The translations under genes and the position numbers were made by a program. A stretch of 12,867 bases of DNA from Bacillota bacterium (GTDB taxonomy: Bacteria > Bacillota_A > Clostridia > Lutisporales > Lutisporaceae): contig JAKJBT010000047.1 in assembly GCA_022706865.1 (NCBI GenBank), positions 1-12,867 of the forward strand, given 5' to 3'. The notes below the pieces were generated by a model. It searched no databases. It saw only the letters and a program-made list of their open reading frames with translations, and was not told the origin of the DNA. Shown one piece after another: positions 6,676-12,867 of the stretch. Numbering within the stretch: position 1 is the first letter of the stretch; the number at the start of each line of letters is the position of its first letter.

Positions 6676-7974
6676 TTATTGTCCTGTCAGCTTTGAGGCC
6701 CATTTCTGAGCCTTATAAAGTATCCTTTCCTCATCAAGAGTGACAAGGTGCCCGCTTTCCATTACCAAATTTCCGTCAATTATAACCGTCTCCACGTCAG
6801 CAGAGTTCCCGGAATAAACAATTGCGGATTTTATATTATACTTCGGATAATAATGAGCTCTTTCGGTATTAAGAACTATCAGGTCTGCAGTCTTTCCCGC
6901 CTCGATGCTGCCGAGGTTTTCAAATCCCAAGGCCTTTGCGCCCTTTAAAGTTGCCATTCTTATTACGGTCTCCGCCGGCAGGGCTGTAGGATCATTAGTA
7001 CATATTTTCTGCAGATATGCTGCCAGCCTCATTTCTTCCAACATGTCCAGATTATTGTTGCTGGAAGCTCCGTCAGTTCCCAGGCATACATTTATGCCTT
7101 TCTCCAGCATCTTTGCAACCGGCGCTGTTCCGCTTGCCAGCTTCATGTTGCTTCCCGGATTATGCACTACATTTACCCTGCGGGAAGCTAAGATTCCAAT
7201 GTCGTCATCATCAACTGCCACGCAGTGTGCTGCCACCGTCCTATCATTCAAAAGTCCCAGATCCTCAAGGTATTTCACCGGTGACCGTCCGAATTTTTCA
7301 ATGCAGGTATTTACCTCTTCCTTTGTCTCCGAAAGATGTATCTGCACAGGTATCTCTTGTTCCAGAGACTTTGCCGCCACCTTCCTCAGATATGCCTCCG
7401 AACAGGTATACACCGAGTGGGGGGCCAGCATCACCTTTATACGTCCATTATAGCTGTTATGAAACTTCCGGAACAGCTCATCACTTTCCTTAAGCCTGTA
7501 ATCCAGATCTTCTTCCCCTGATTCTCCCTGAAGCCCCCTGGAGAGAACAGCCCTCATCCCGGATTCGGAAACTGCACGGGCGGTACTTTCCATAAAGAAG
7601 TACATATCGGCAAAGGTCGTTGTCCCGCTTTTTATCATCTCAACCATGGCAAGAAGGCTTCCCCAATACACCGATTCGTCAGTCTGCTTGTCTTCCAGAG
7701 GAAATATTTTTGTAAAAAGCCAATCCATAAGCTTCATATCATCGGCATAATTCCTGAACATTGTCATTGCCAGATGGTTATGGGCATTTACAAAGCCGGG
7801 CATAACAGTCCTGCCCTTGCAGTCAATAACCTTTGAATAGTCTGCTTCAATACACCCATTGCCTTCCCCTACGAAGTCAATCCGGTTATCCCGTATTCCT
7901 ATACTGCCTTCCGGTATTACGCCATCATTATCATTAAGGGTTACAATCTGTGCGTTTTTCAACAATATATCCAT
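6676..7974 (-). CDS. mtaD: 5-methylthioadenosine/S-adenosylhomocysteine deaminase
   Basis: This cytosolic amidohydrolase removes the 6-amino group of adenosine-type substrates such as S-adenosylhomocysteine (SAH), methylthioadenosine or 5'-deoxyadenosine, giving the inosyl compound and ammonia. The 432 aa match the usual MtaD length. Metal and catalytic residues are all visible: H65 and H67 in NAHNHLAM, APHSVYT with H186, QIHLSET with metal His H213 and the catalytic Glu E216, AHCV with H250, and D301 in GTDGASSNN. The C-terminal LGSIEAGKTADLIVL closes the composite beta-sandwich domain. The start lies 3 bp after the ahcY stop, with GGGGAG inside the end of ahcY, so the two genes are almost certainly co-translated. 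This pairing points to SAH as a physiological substrate. Confidence 0.93.
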   Translation of the reverse strand: MDILLKNAQIVTLNDNDGVIPEGSIGIRDNRIDFVGEGNGCIEADYSKVIDCKGRTVMPGFVNAHNHLAMTMFRNYADDMKLMDWLFTKIFPLEDKQTDESVYWGSLLAMVEMIKSGTTTFADMYFFMESTARAVSESGMRAVLSRGLQGESGEEDLDYRLKESDELFRKFHNSYNGRIKVMLAPHSVYTCSEAYLRKVAAKSLEQEIPVQIHLSETKEEVNTCIEKFGRSPVKYLEDLGLLNDRTVAAHCVAVDDDDIGILASRRVNVVHNPGSNMKLASGTAPVAKMLEKGINVCLGTDGASSNNNLDMLEEMRLAAYLQKICTNDPTALPAETVIRMATLKGAKALGFENLGSIEAGKTADLIVLNTERAHYYPKYNIKSAIVYSGNSADVETVIIDGNLVMESGHLVTLDEERILYKAQKWASKLTGQ

Positions 7975-7977
7975 GTA

Positions 7978-9228
7978 CTATTCTCCCCAGCCTCTAAGAT
8001 ATTCTTCCTGCTCCTTTGTAAGCCTGTCTATCCTTATTCCCAGGGCCTTAAGCTTCATATCGGCAACTTTTCTGTCTATTTCCTCCGGTACCCTATGTAC
8101 CCTGTTTTCAAGCTTTTCCTTGTTAAGGCTGATATATCTTGCGGAGAGAGCCTGCAATGCAAAGCTCATATCCATTATCTCGGCAGGGTGTCCGTCTCCT
8201 GCGGCAAGGTTCACAAGCCTTCCGTCCGCCAGCAGGTTTATTATCCTTCCATCCTCCATGACATATCCCATTATGTTTTTTCTCATAACCTTTTTCCCGC
8301 GGCTGAGAGCTTCCAAATCGGGCTTCCAGATTTCAACGTCGAAATGGCCGGCATTGGCCAGTACAGCTCCGTTCTTCATAGCCTTGTAGTGTTTTTCTGT
8401 AATGACCTTTGCGCAGCCTGTGACAGTTATAAAGAAATCCCCTATGGATGCCGCTTCATCCATGGACATCACCTGAAAGCCGTCCATATACGCCTCTATA
8501 GCCTTTATAGGGTCAATTTCACATACCGTTACATTGGCGCCAAGGCCCTTGGCCTTCATAGCCACACCCTTGCCGCACCATCCGTAGCCTATTACCACCG
8601 CGTTCTTTCCGGCAACTATAAGATTGGTGGTCCTCATTATTCCGTCCCATACCGACTGGCCCGTACCGTACCTGTTGTCAAACAGATATTTGCAGTAAGC
8701 ATCATTGACGGAAATCATCGGAAATTTGAGAAGGCCCTCTCTTTCTCTTGCCTTAAGCCTTAATACTCCCGTAGTTGTTTCCTCGCTGCCTCCAATTATA
8801 TCAGGCAGCAGCTCCTGTCTTTCGCCATGCAGAAGATGCACCAGGTCGCCCCCGTCATCTATGACTATATTGGGGCCAATATCCAAAGCTGCGTTCAGAT
8901 GATGGTTATACTCCTCAGGAGCGGCATTATACCAGGCATATACATTCAGTCCGTCCTCCGCCAACGCTGCAGCAACATCATCCTGTGTGGAGAGGGGGTT
9001 GCTTCCTGTTACGGAAACTTCTGCACCTCCCGCTTTCAATACCTTGGAAAGATATGCAGTCTTTGCTTCAAGGTGTATCGACATAACTATTTTCTTACCT
9101 GCAAAGGGCTGCTCTTCTATAAACTCCTTCTCTATAGCGGAGAGTACAGGCATATAGCCTTTTACCCATTCAATTTTCCTATGGCCTGATTCAGCCATGC
9201 TGATATCTCTGATTATACTCTTTCTCAT
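7978..9228 (-). CDS. ahcY: Adenosylhomocysteinase-family enzyme (archaeal/clostridial clade; possibly S-inosylhomocysteine hydrolase)
   Basis: This NAD-dependent hydrolase splits S-nucleosylhomocysteine into homocysteine and a nucleoside, clearing the inhibitory by-product of methyltransferases. The 416 aa retain STQDD (80-84), DDGGD (124-128), SEETTTGV (148-155), K180, D184 and N185, the Rossmann loop GYGWCGKG (214-221; GYGDVGKG in classical enzymes), NAGHFDVEI with H295, and GHP with H347. Differences from the human enzyme are notable: HMTVET becomes HLEAKT, so E54 and K56 replace human T57 and E59 near the adenine; C195 becomes T189; and the C-terminal Lys/Tyr NAD-contacting tail is absent. 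These features define the shorter clade that includes methanogen S-inosylhomocysteine hydrolase. GGGAGG lies 7 nt before the ATG. Adjacent mtaD would supply the inosyl substrate. Confidence 0.92.
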   Translation of the reverse strand: MRKSIIRDISMAESGHRKIEWVKGYMPVLSAIEKEFIEEQPFAGKKIVMSIHLEAKTAYLSKVLKAGGAEVSVTGSNPLSTQDDVAAALAEDGLNVYAWYNAAPEEYNHHLNAALDIGPNIVIDDGGDLVHLLHGERQELLPDIIGGSEETTTGVLRLKAREREGLLKFPMISVNDAYCKYLFDNRYGTGQSVWDGIMRTTNLIVAGKNAVVIGYGWCGKGVAMKAKGLGANVTVCEIDPIKAIEAYMDGFQVMSMDEAASIGDFFITVTGCAKVITEKHYKAMKNGAVLANAGHFDVEIWKPDLEALSRGKKVMRKNIMGYVMEDGRIINLLADGRLVNLAAGDGHPAEIMDMSFALQALSARYISLNKEKLENRVHRVPEEIDRKVADMKLKALGIRIDRLTKEQEEYLRGWGE

Positions 9229-9278
9229 CCTTTTACCTCCCTATCTCGCACCTCGCAGCTCATACCCCGTGCCCGTAT

Positions 9279-11690
9279 CTACGCCTTGCGCTCCTGCTCA
9301 CAATCGTCAAACTCCTCGGCAATTCTTGCAAACTTTTCTATCTTTTTTTGTACTAAATAGAATACCGTATTTTCAGGATAGTTTCCACTTTCATCCCTGG
9401 TTCCGGAAGCTGTGCCGGTAAGAATTTCTATGCCCTCATCAATTGTCTTCACAGGATATATATGGAATTTGCCTTCTCTGACGGCTTCTATAACCTCATC
9501 CTTCAACATAAGATTGTCAACATTCTGCCAGGGTATCATGACTCCTTCATTCCCTTTAAGGCCTCTGGTTTTGCAGGTCTGGAAAAAGCCTTCTATCTTT
9601 TCATTGACACCGCCTATGGGCTGTATCTCCCCTTTCTGGTTAACCGATCCGGTAACAGCGATATATTGCTTTATGGGCAGCTCGGACAGGCTTGACAGCA
9701 GGGCATACAACTCGGTGCTGGATGCGCTGTCCCCCTCAACGCCGTCATAAAGCTGCTCAAAGCATATGCTTGCTGAAATTGTAAGGGGAAACTCCTGCGC
9801 AAACTTGTCTCCCAGGTATCCGGTAAGTATCAGCACCCCCTTATCGTGGATGCTTCCGCTCATTTCAACTTCCCTCTCAATATTGACTATGCCTTTCTCT
9901 CCGGCATAGGTGGCTGCTGTTATCCTGCTGGGCTTCCCAAAGGTGTAATCGCCGAAGTTCATGACCGAGAGTCCGTTGACCTGCCCAACGACCTTCTCTT
10001 CCGTGGAAATAAGCACTACCCCCGTATCAATCAGCTCCTGCATCTTTTCTTCTATCCTGCTTGAACGGTACCACTTCTGCTCAATTGCTTTTTTTACGTT
10101 ACTGCCTGTTACTATTTGTTCTCCGGCTATTCTTGCCCAGGCATCAGCCTCATATAATACTTCAATTATATCGTTGAATCGTGTAGAAAGCTTGTGTTTA
10201 TGCTCCGCCAGCCTCCTGCTGTATTCGATTACAGCTGCCACGGCGGTTCTGTCAAAGTGCATAAGCCCGTTTTTCTCACAGTGTGATCTTATAAAGCTTG
10301 CATATTTCATGCAGTTTTCCTTGTTGCTGCCCATGTCTGTGTCAAAATCCGCCTTGATTTTAAAAAGCTTCCTGAAGTCCTCGTCATAGGTGTAAAGGGT
10401 TTGATACACATAGGAGCTTCCTATAAGAATAATCTTTACGTTCAGAGGTATGGGCTCCGGTTTTATACCTCCGGATACAATACCTGACATGGAAAATATA
10501 TTTTCAATAGTTATTTCTCCTGTTTTTATGGATCTTTTTATTCCTTCCCAGCTTTCAGGGTTTCTCATCAGGTCGGACATGTTGATTATTATATAGCCCC
10601 CATTGGCCTGATGAAGCGAACCTGCCTTTATCTTGGTAAAATCTGTTGTGACTACCCCCATATTGCTTTCATATTCAATTTTACCCAATAGATTATCATA
10701 TTTGGGGTTTGATTCCAGAATGACGGGGGCACCCTTTGTATCCCTGTTGTCTACTACCAGGTTGACCTGATACTTTATTGTGAAATCCTTTTCCCTGATT
10801 CTTCCCACCAGGTCAAGGGGTTCAGCCTTGCCGGACTCCAAATTCCTGAAATCCTCCACATTATGTATTATGTCCCTCTGGACAGCCTGAAGGTATTCGA
10901 TTATATTCTTGTGCTTATCGTACTTTTCCTTCAGCTCCATAATCGGCTGTTCCACTGCAAGAAGCGCTATTTTTGTTTCCAGCTGGTCAATCTTGTCTTT
11001 GGCGGTTTTCTCTATGTCCTTCATCCGCTTCAGTGTCTCCATTAGTTTTCCCTGAACCATGAAGGAACTATCCTCTATCTTCTTTCTTTCCTCAGGAGGC
11101 ATCTCCAAATAGTCTTTGTCTTCCATCGGCTTTCCGTCCCGGAGGGGAATGGTCATAAGCCCGTGCTCGCTCTTTCTTATAATGAAGCCCTGCTCTCTTG
11201 CAAAAGCATTGAAGGACTCCATGTATTCGGAGCTTTTCCCCTGATACTCCTGTATAATCTGACCCTTCTGCTTTTCATATTCTTCTCCTTCAAAAGCCTG
11301 GGGAACCTTTACCTTAAGGTCCTTTAAGAGTCTTTTCATATCTCTTTGAAGCTTGTACCCCATTCCGGCCGGCAGGTTTATACACATAGGTTTATCCGGA
11401 TTCTTGAAATTATATACATAGCACCAATCATCAGGAACGCTTTCATTTGCAGCTACCCTGCTCACTATGGACCTGGTATAGCTGCTCCTTCCGGTGCCTG
11501 TTATTCCGGAAACATATATATTATAGCCGGGCCTCTTGATTGCAAGCCCGAACTCCATTGCTGCAGCAGCCCTGCTCTGTCCGATAATACCGTTTAATGG
11601 ATCCAGGTCCGCCGTGGTTTCAAACTCAAAAAAGCCGCAGTCAATCTTGTTGCTCAGTTCCTCCGGGGCCAATTCTCTAAATCTGCTCAT
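9279..11690 (-). CDS. Lon-family Ser-Lys protease with variant AAA module (LonC/YcbZ-like)
   Basis: This is a cytoplasmic protein-degrading enzyme of 803 aa. Its C-terminal Lon protease domain has the catalytic dyad S655 in EGDSASS and K698 in GGVNEK. The N-terminal AAA region differs from LonA. Its P-loop is GITGTGRSS (62-70), with Arg68 where the invariant Walker A Lys is expected, and its Walker-B-like strand LHQANGGYIIINMSDL (359-373) has Asn370 at the usual acidic position. About residues 115-300 form a long, charged helical insertion that is probably coiled coil (about 200-285), as in LonC-type proteases. There is no LonA N-terminal substrate domain and no transmembrane segment, which excludes LonB. 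About 40 residues extend past the protease domain. AGGAG lies 8 nt before the ATG. It starts 38 bp after the glycosyltransferase gene. Confidence 0.9.
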   Translation of the reverse strand: MSRFRELAPEELSNKIDCGFFEFETTADLDPLNGIIGQSRAAAAMEFGLAIKRPGYNIYVSGITGTGRSSYTRSIVSRVAANESVPDDWCYVYNFKNPDKPMCINLPAGMGYKLQRDMKRLLKDLKVKVPQAFEGEEYEKQKGQIIQEYQGKSSEYMESFNAFAREQGFIIRKSEHGLMTIPLRDGKPMEDKDYLEMPPEERKKIEDSSFMVQGKLMETLKRMKDIEKTAKDKIDQLETKIALLAVEQPIMELKEKYDKHKNIIEYLQAVQRDIIHNVEDFRNLESGKAEPLDLVGRIREKDFTIKYQVNLVVDNRDTKGAPVILESNPKYDNLLGKIEYESNMGVVTTDFTKIKAGSLHQANGGYIIINMSDLMRNPESWEGIKRSIKTGEITIENIFSMSGIVSGGIKPEPIPLNVKIILIGSSYVYQTLYTYDEDFRKLFKIKADFDTDMGSNKENCMKYASFIRSHCEKNGLMHFDRTAVAAVIEYSRRLAEHKHKLSTRFNDIIEVLYEADAWARIAGEQIVTGSNVKKAIEQKWYRSSRIEEKMQELIDTGVVLISTEEKVVGQVNGLSVMNFGDYTFGKPSRITAATYAGEKGIVNIEREVEMSGSIHDKGVLILTGYLGDKFAQEFPLTISASICFEQLYDGVEGDSASSTELYALLSSLSELPIKQYIAVTGSVNQKGEIQPIGGVNEKIEGFFQTCKTRGLKGNEGVMIPWQNVDNLMLKDEVIEAVREGKFHIYPVKTIDEGIEILTGTASGTRDESGNYPENTVFYLVQKKIEKFARIAEEFDDCEQERKA

Positions 11691-11728
11691 TCAGCACTCT
11701 CCTCTCAACTTTAATACATTCCTCACAG

Positions 11729-12460
11729 CTATTTTAACTTTGCATCATAGAATGCAAGGGCTATGAATTTGGGGATCCTCAGGACTCTTACGATTCTCCT
11801 GGGCTCCTTTACAAGCCTGTAAAACCACTCCAACCCGGCTTTCTGATAAAATTCGGGAGCCCTTTTCACTTTGCCAGCAAGCACGTCCAGGCTTCCTCCC
11901 ACCCCCATGGCAATCTTTACTTTCAGCTTATCACTGTGCCTATATATGAATTTCTCCTGCTTCGGGGCGCCTAATGCCGCTAAAAGAATGTCTGCCTTGC
12001 TGCTGTTTATCTCGTTTATTATCTTATCCTCTTCCTCGCTTTCAAAATAACCGTTCCGTGTTCCCGCTATCCTCAGGCCGCCATAACTCTCGGTAAGCTT
12101 TATGGCAGCTTCTTCAGCCACACCTTCCCTGCCTCCCAGAAGATACACGCTTTTGCCCCGGGAATCGGCTATATCCATAAGCCGCATCATCAGATCAAAG
12201 CCTGCAACCCTCTCTTTTACAGGAGTGCCGTAAAATCTTGAAGCAATTACAACTCCTATTCCATCCGGAACTACAAGATGGCCGCTGTTCAAAACACTCT
12301 CGAACTCTCTGTCCTTTACTGCCGTAAGCAAAATCTCGCTGTTGGGGGTAAAAACCTTGCTGCATCTGTCGGTTTCAAGAAATACTTCCATTAAAGCCGC
12401 TGCTTCGTCCATATTTACATTATCAATTTTTATTCCTACTACTTCTACCACGTCATTCAT
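11729..12460 (-). CDS. WecG/TagA/CpsF-family glycosyltransferase (GT26)
   Basis: This enzyme probably transfers N-acetylmannosamine, or a related sugar, to an undecaprenyl-linked GlcNAc at the inner membrane face, an early step of wall teichoic acid or a similar cell-surface polymer. The 243 aa show TPNSEIL (38-44) with T38 and N40, and PDGIGVV with D66, matching the catalytic Thr and Asp described for TagA/TarA. GAPKQE (164-169), GVGGSLDVLAG (186-196) and the C-terminal LEWFYRLVKEPRR are also present. That last basic/aromatic tail is the membrane-association appendage of the family. The acceptor cannot be settled without its pathway neighbours, so I leave the symbol blank. AGGATAGGTG precedes the ATG at 12460. 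It is the first gene of the five-gene unit and is divergent from murA, another cell-envelope gene. Confidence 0.92.
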   Translation of the reverse strand: MNDVVEVVGIKIDNVNMDEAAALMEVFLETDRCSKVFTPNSEILLTAVKDREFESVLNSGHLVVPDGIGVVIASRFYGTPVKERVAGFDLMMRLMDIADSRGKSVYLLGGREGVAEEAAIKLTESYGGLRIAGTRNGYFESEEEDKIINEINSSKADILLAALGAPKQEKFIYRHSDKLKVKIAMGVGGSLDVLAGKVKRAPEFYQKAGLEWFYRLVKEPRRIVRVLRIPKFIALAFYDAKLK

Positions 12461-12492
12461 AAGTCACCTATCCTCAAACCCAATATTCAAAG

Positions 12493-12512
12493 CTTAATAT
12501 ATCTTAATATAT
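12493..12512. repeat. Tandem 10-bp repeat in the glycosyltransferase leader
   Basis: CTTAATATAT occurs twice in perfect tandem (12493-12502 and 12503-12512). It lies between the minus-strand -10 element (12522-12527) and the start codon of the glycosyltransferase gene, so it would be transcribed in the 5' leader. It may be only slippage in AT-rich DNA, or a pair of protein-binding half-sites one helical turn apart. Confidence 0.7.
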
Positions 12513-12521
12513 CTGGTAAAT

Positions 12522-12530
12522 ATTATATCA
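12522..12530 (-). promoter_or_regulatory. Candidate extended -10 promoter for the glycosyltransferase-to-gltX unit
   Basis: The minus strand reads TGATATAAT from 12530 to 12522, a full TATAAT -10 with the TGn extension. It ends 61 bp before the start codon at 12460. No good -35 hexamer is visible at 16-18 bp; the region there is T-rich. An extended -10 can act without a strong -35. The element sits beside the -35 of the divergent murA promoter. Confidence 0.6.
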
Positions 12531-12532
12531 TA

Positions 12533-12561
12533 TTATCAAATCATAAAAACAGTGATATAAT
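12533..12561 (+). promoter_or_regulatory. Candidate sigma-A promoter of murA
   Basis: TTATCA (12533-12538, 4/6 to TTGACA) and TATAAT (12556-12561, 6/6) are separated by exactly 17 bp, and TG at 12553-12554 makes an extended -10. Transcription would start near 12568, giving a leader of roughly 90 nt before murA. Confidence 0.75.
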
Positions 12562-12587
12562 GTAGATGAAATAAGCTATATGTCATA

Positions 12588-12625
12588 TTTTTGCACGGGC
12601 AGGTTTTTGCAGGTGTGCAAAAACC
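12588..12625 (+). promoter_or_regulatory. murA leader: two mutually exclusive hairpins
   Basis: One downstream strand can pair with either of two upstream copies. The proximal hairpin pairs GGTTTTTGCA (12602-12611) with TGCAAAAACC (12616-12625), a perfect 10-bp stem with a GGTG loop. The distal option pairs TTTTTGCAC (12588-12596) with GTGCAAAAA (12615-12623), a perfect 9-bp stem with an 18-nt loop that contains the proximal 5' strand. No T-run follows, so this is not an intrinsic terminator. It could be an RNA control element of the leader or a DNA operator with three half-sites. Confidence 0.6.
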
Positions 12626-12659
12626 ATCATTAAAATCTTGTTATAAGGGGTCGAACGTA

Positions 12660-12867
12660 TTGGAAAAAATATTAATAGAGGGCTCTCAGAGGCTTACCGG
12701 TGAGGTCAGCATAAGCGGAGCCAAAAACGCAGCAGTGGCGATACTGCCTGCTACAATTCTTGCAGGCTCAGCCTGCACTATAAAAAACCTTCCCATGGTA
12801 AAGGATGTTACTTATCTGAGGGACATGCTTATACAAATGGGCGGGAAAATACATATACTTGACAATG
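12660..12867 (+). CDS. murA: UDP-N-acetylglucosamine 1-carboxyvinyltransferase, N-terminal part (cut by window edge)
   Basis: MurA transfers enolpyruvate from phosphoenolpyruvate to UDP-GlcNAc, the first committed step of peptidoglycan synthesis in the cytoplasm. Only the first 69 codons are inside the window. They contain the hallmark SGAKNAAVAILPATIL, with K22 and N23 at the same numbering as the well-studied E. coli enzyme. LKNLPMV-like (IKNLPMVKDV) and LIQMG blocks follow in the expected order. I chose a TTG start at 12660 because AAGGGGT lies 8 nt upstream and the next residues EKILIEG match MurA N-termini; no ATG or GTG is available at that place. A 12-15 kDa remainder cannot be assessed. 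The Cys loop residue lies outside the window. Transcription is divergent from the glycosyltransferase operon. Confidence 0.93.
   Translation, partial: MEKILIEGSQRLTGEVSISGAKNAAVAILPATILAGSACTIKNLPMVKDVTYLRDMLIQMGGKIHILDN

Noticed and set aside
8095..8763. A 222-codon plus-strand open frame antisense to ahcY.
   Set aside because: It mirrors a well-conserved enzyme gene, has no ribosome binding site I can see, and the translation is low-complexity and Cys/His/Ser-rich in the manner of antisense frames.

Overview
The window looks like a chromosomal segment of a member of the Clostridia (Bacillota). The evidence is the strong GGAGG-type ribosome binding sites, a LexA box of the Gram-positive CGAAC-N4-GTTCG type, the clostridial long form of GltX, the archaeal/Thermotoga/clostridial clade of AhcY, and AT-rich intergenic DNA with sigma-A-like promoters. 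I cannot name a genus. I see no rRNA, tRNA, CRISPR array or transposase gene.

Left part (1-1755): a short unrecognised gene (135-398, +) converges on a Y-family DNA polymerase gene (406-1653, -). A perfect LexA box upstream of the polymerase gene marks it as an SOS gene.

Middle-left (1756-4611): a compact four-gene unit on the minus strand, read in the order GNAT acetyltransferase, tandem-HTH MerR regulator, ABC ATPase, ABC-2 permease. Two of its junctions overlap by 14 nt. The natural reading is a ligand-responsive efflux cassette controlled by its own MerR protein. Dyads lie in the cassette promoter and just upstream of the ATPase gene.

Intergenic 4533-4956: this is the largest gap and is not empty. 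It holds the cassette promoter, a roughly 290-bp long imperfect inverted repeat (about 4612-4903) with matched outer ends and two inner hairpins that share the same loop, and then the gltX terminator. The inverted repeat could be a MITE-like element or a rod-shaped RNA. It is the least explained object in the window.

Right part (4957-12460, -): five co-directional genes with gaps of 3-50 bp, read wecG/tarA-like glycosyltransferase, LonC-type protease, ahcY, mtaD, gltX, ending at the terminator. The ahcY-mtaD pair suggests that S-adenosylhomocysteine is recycled through deamination to S-inosylhomocysteine. The AhcY residues expected to face the base 6-position are changed in a way that fits this.

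Far right (12461-12867): a divergent promoter region with overlapping extended -10 elements, then a murA leader that can form two mutually exclusive perfect hairpins, then the first 69 codons of murA (+), cut by the window edge.
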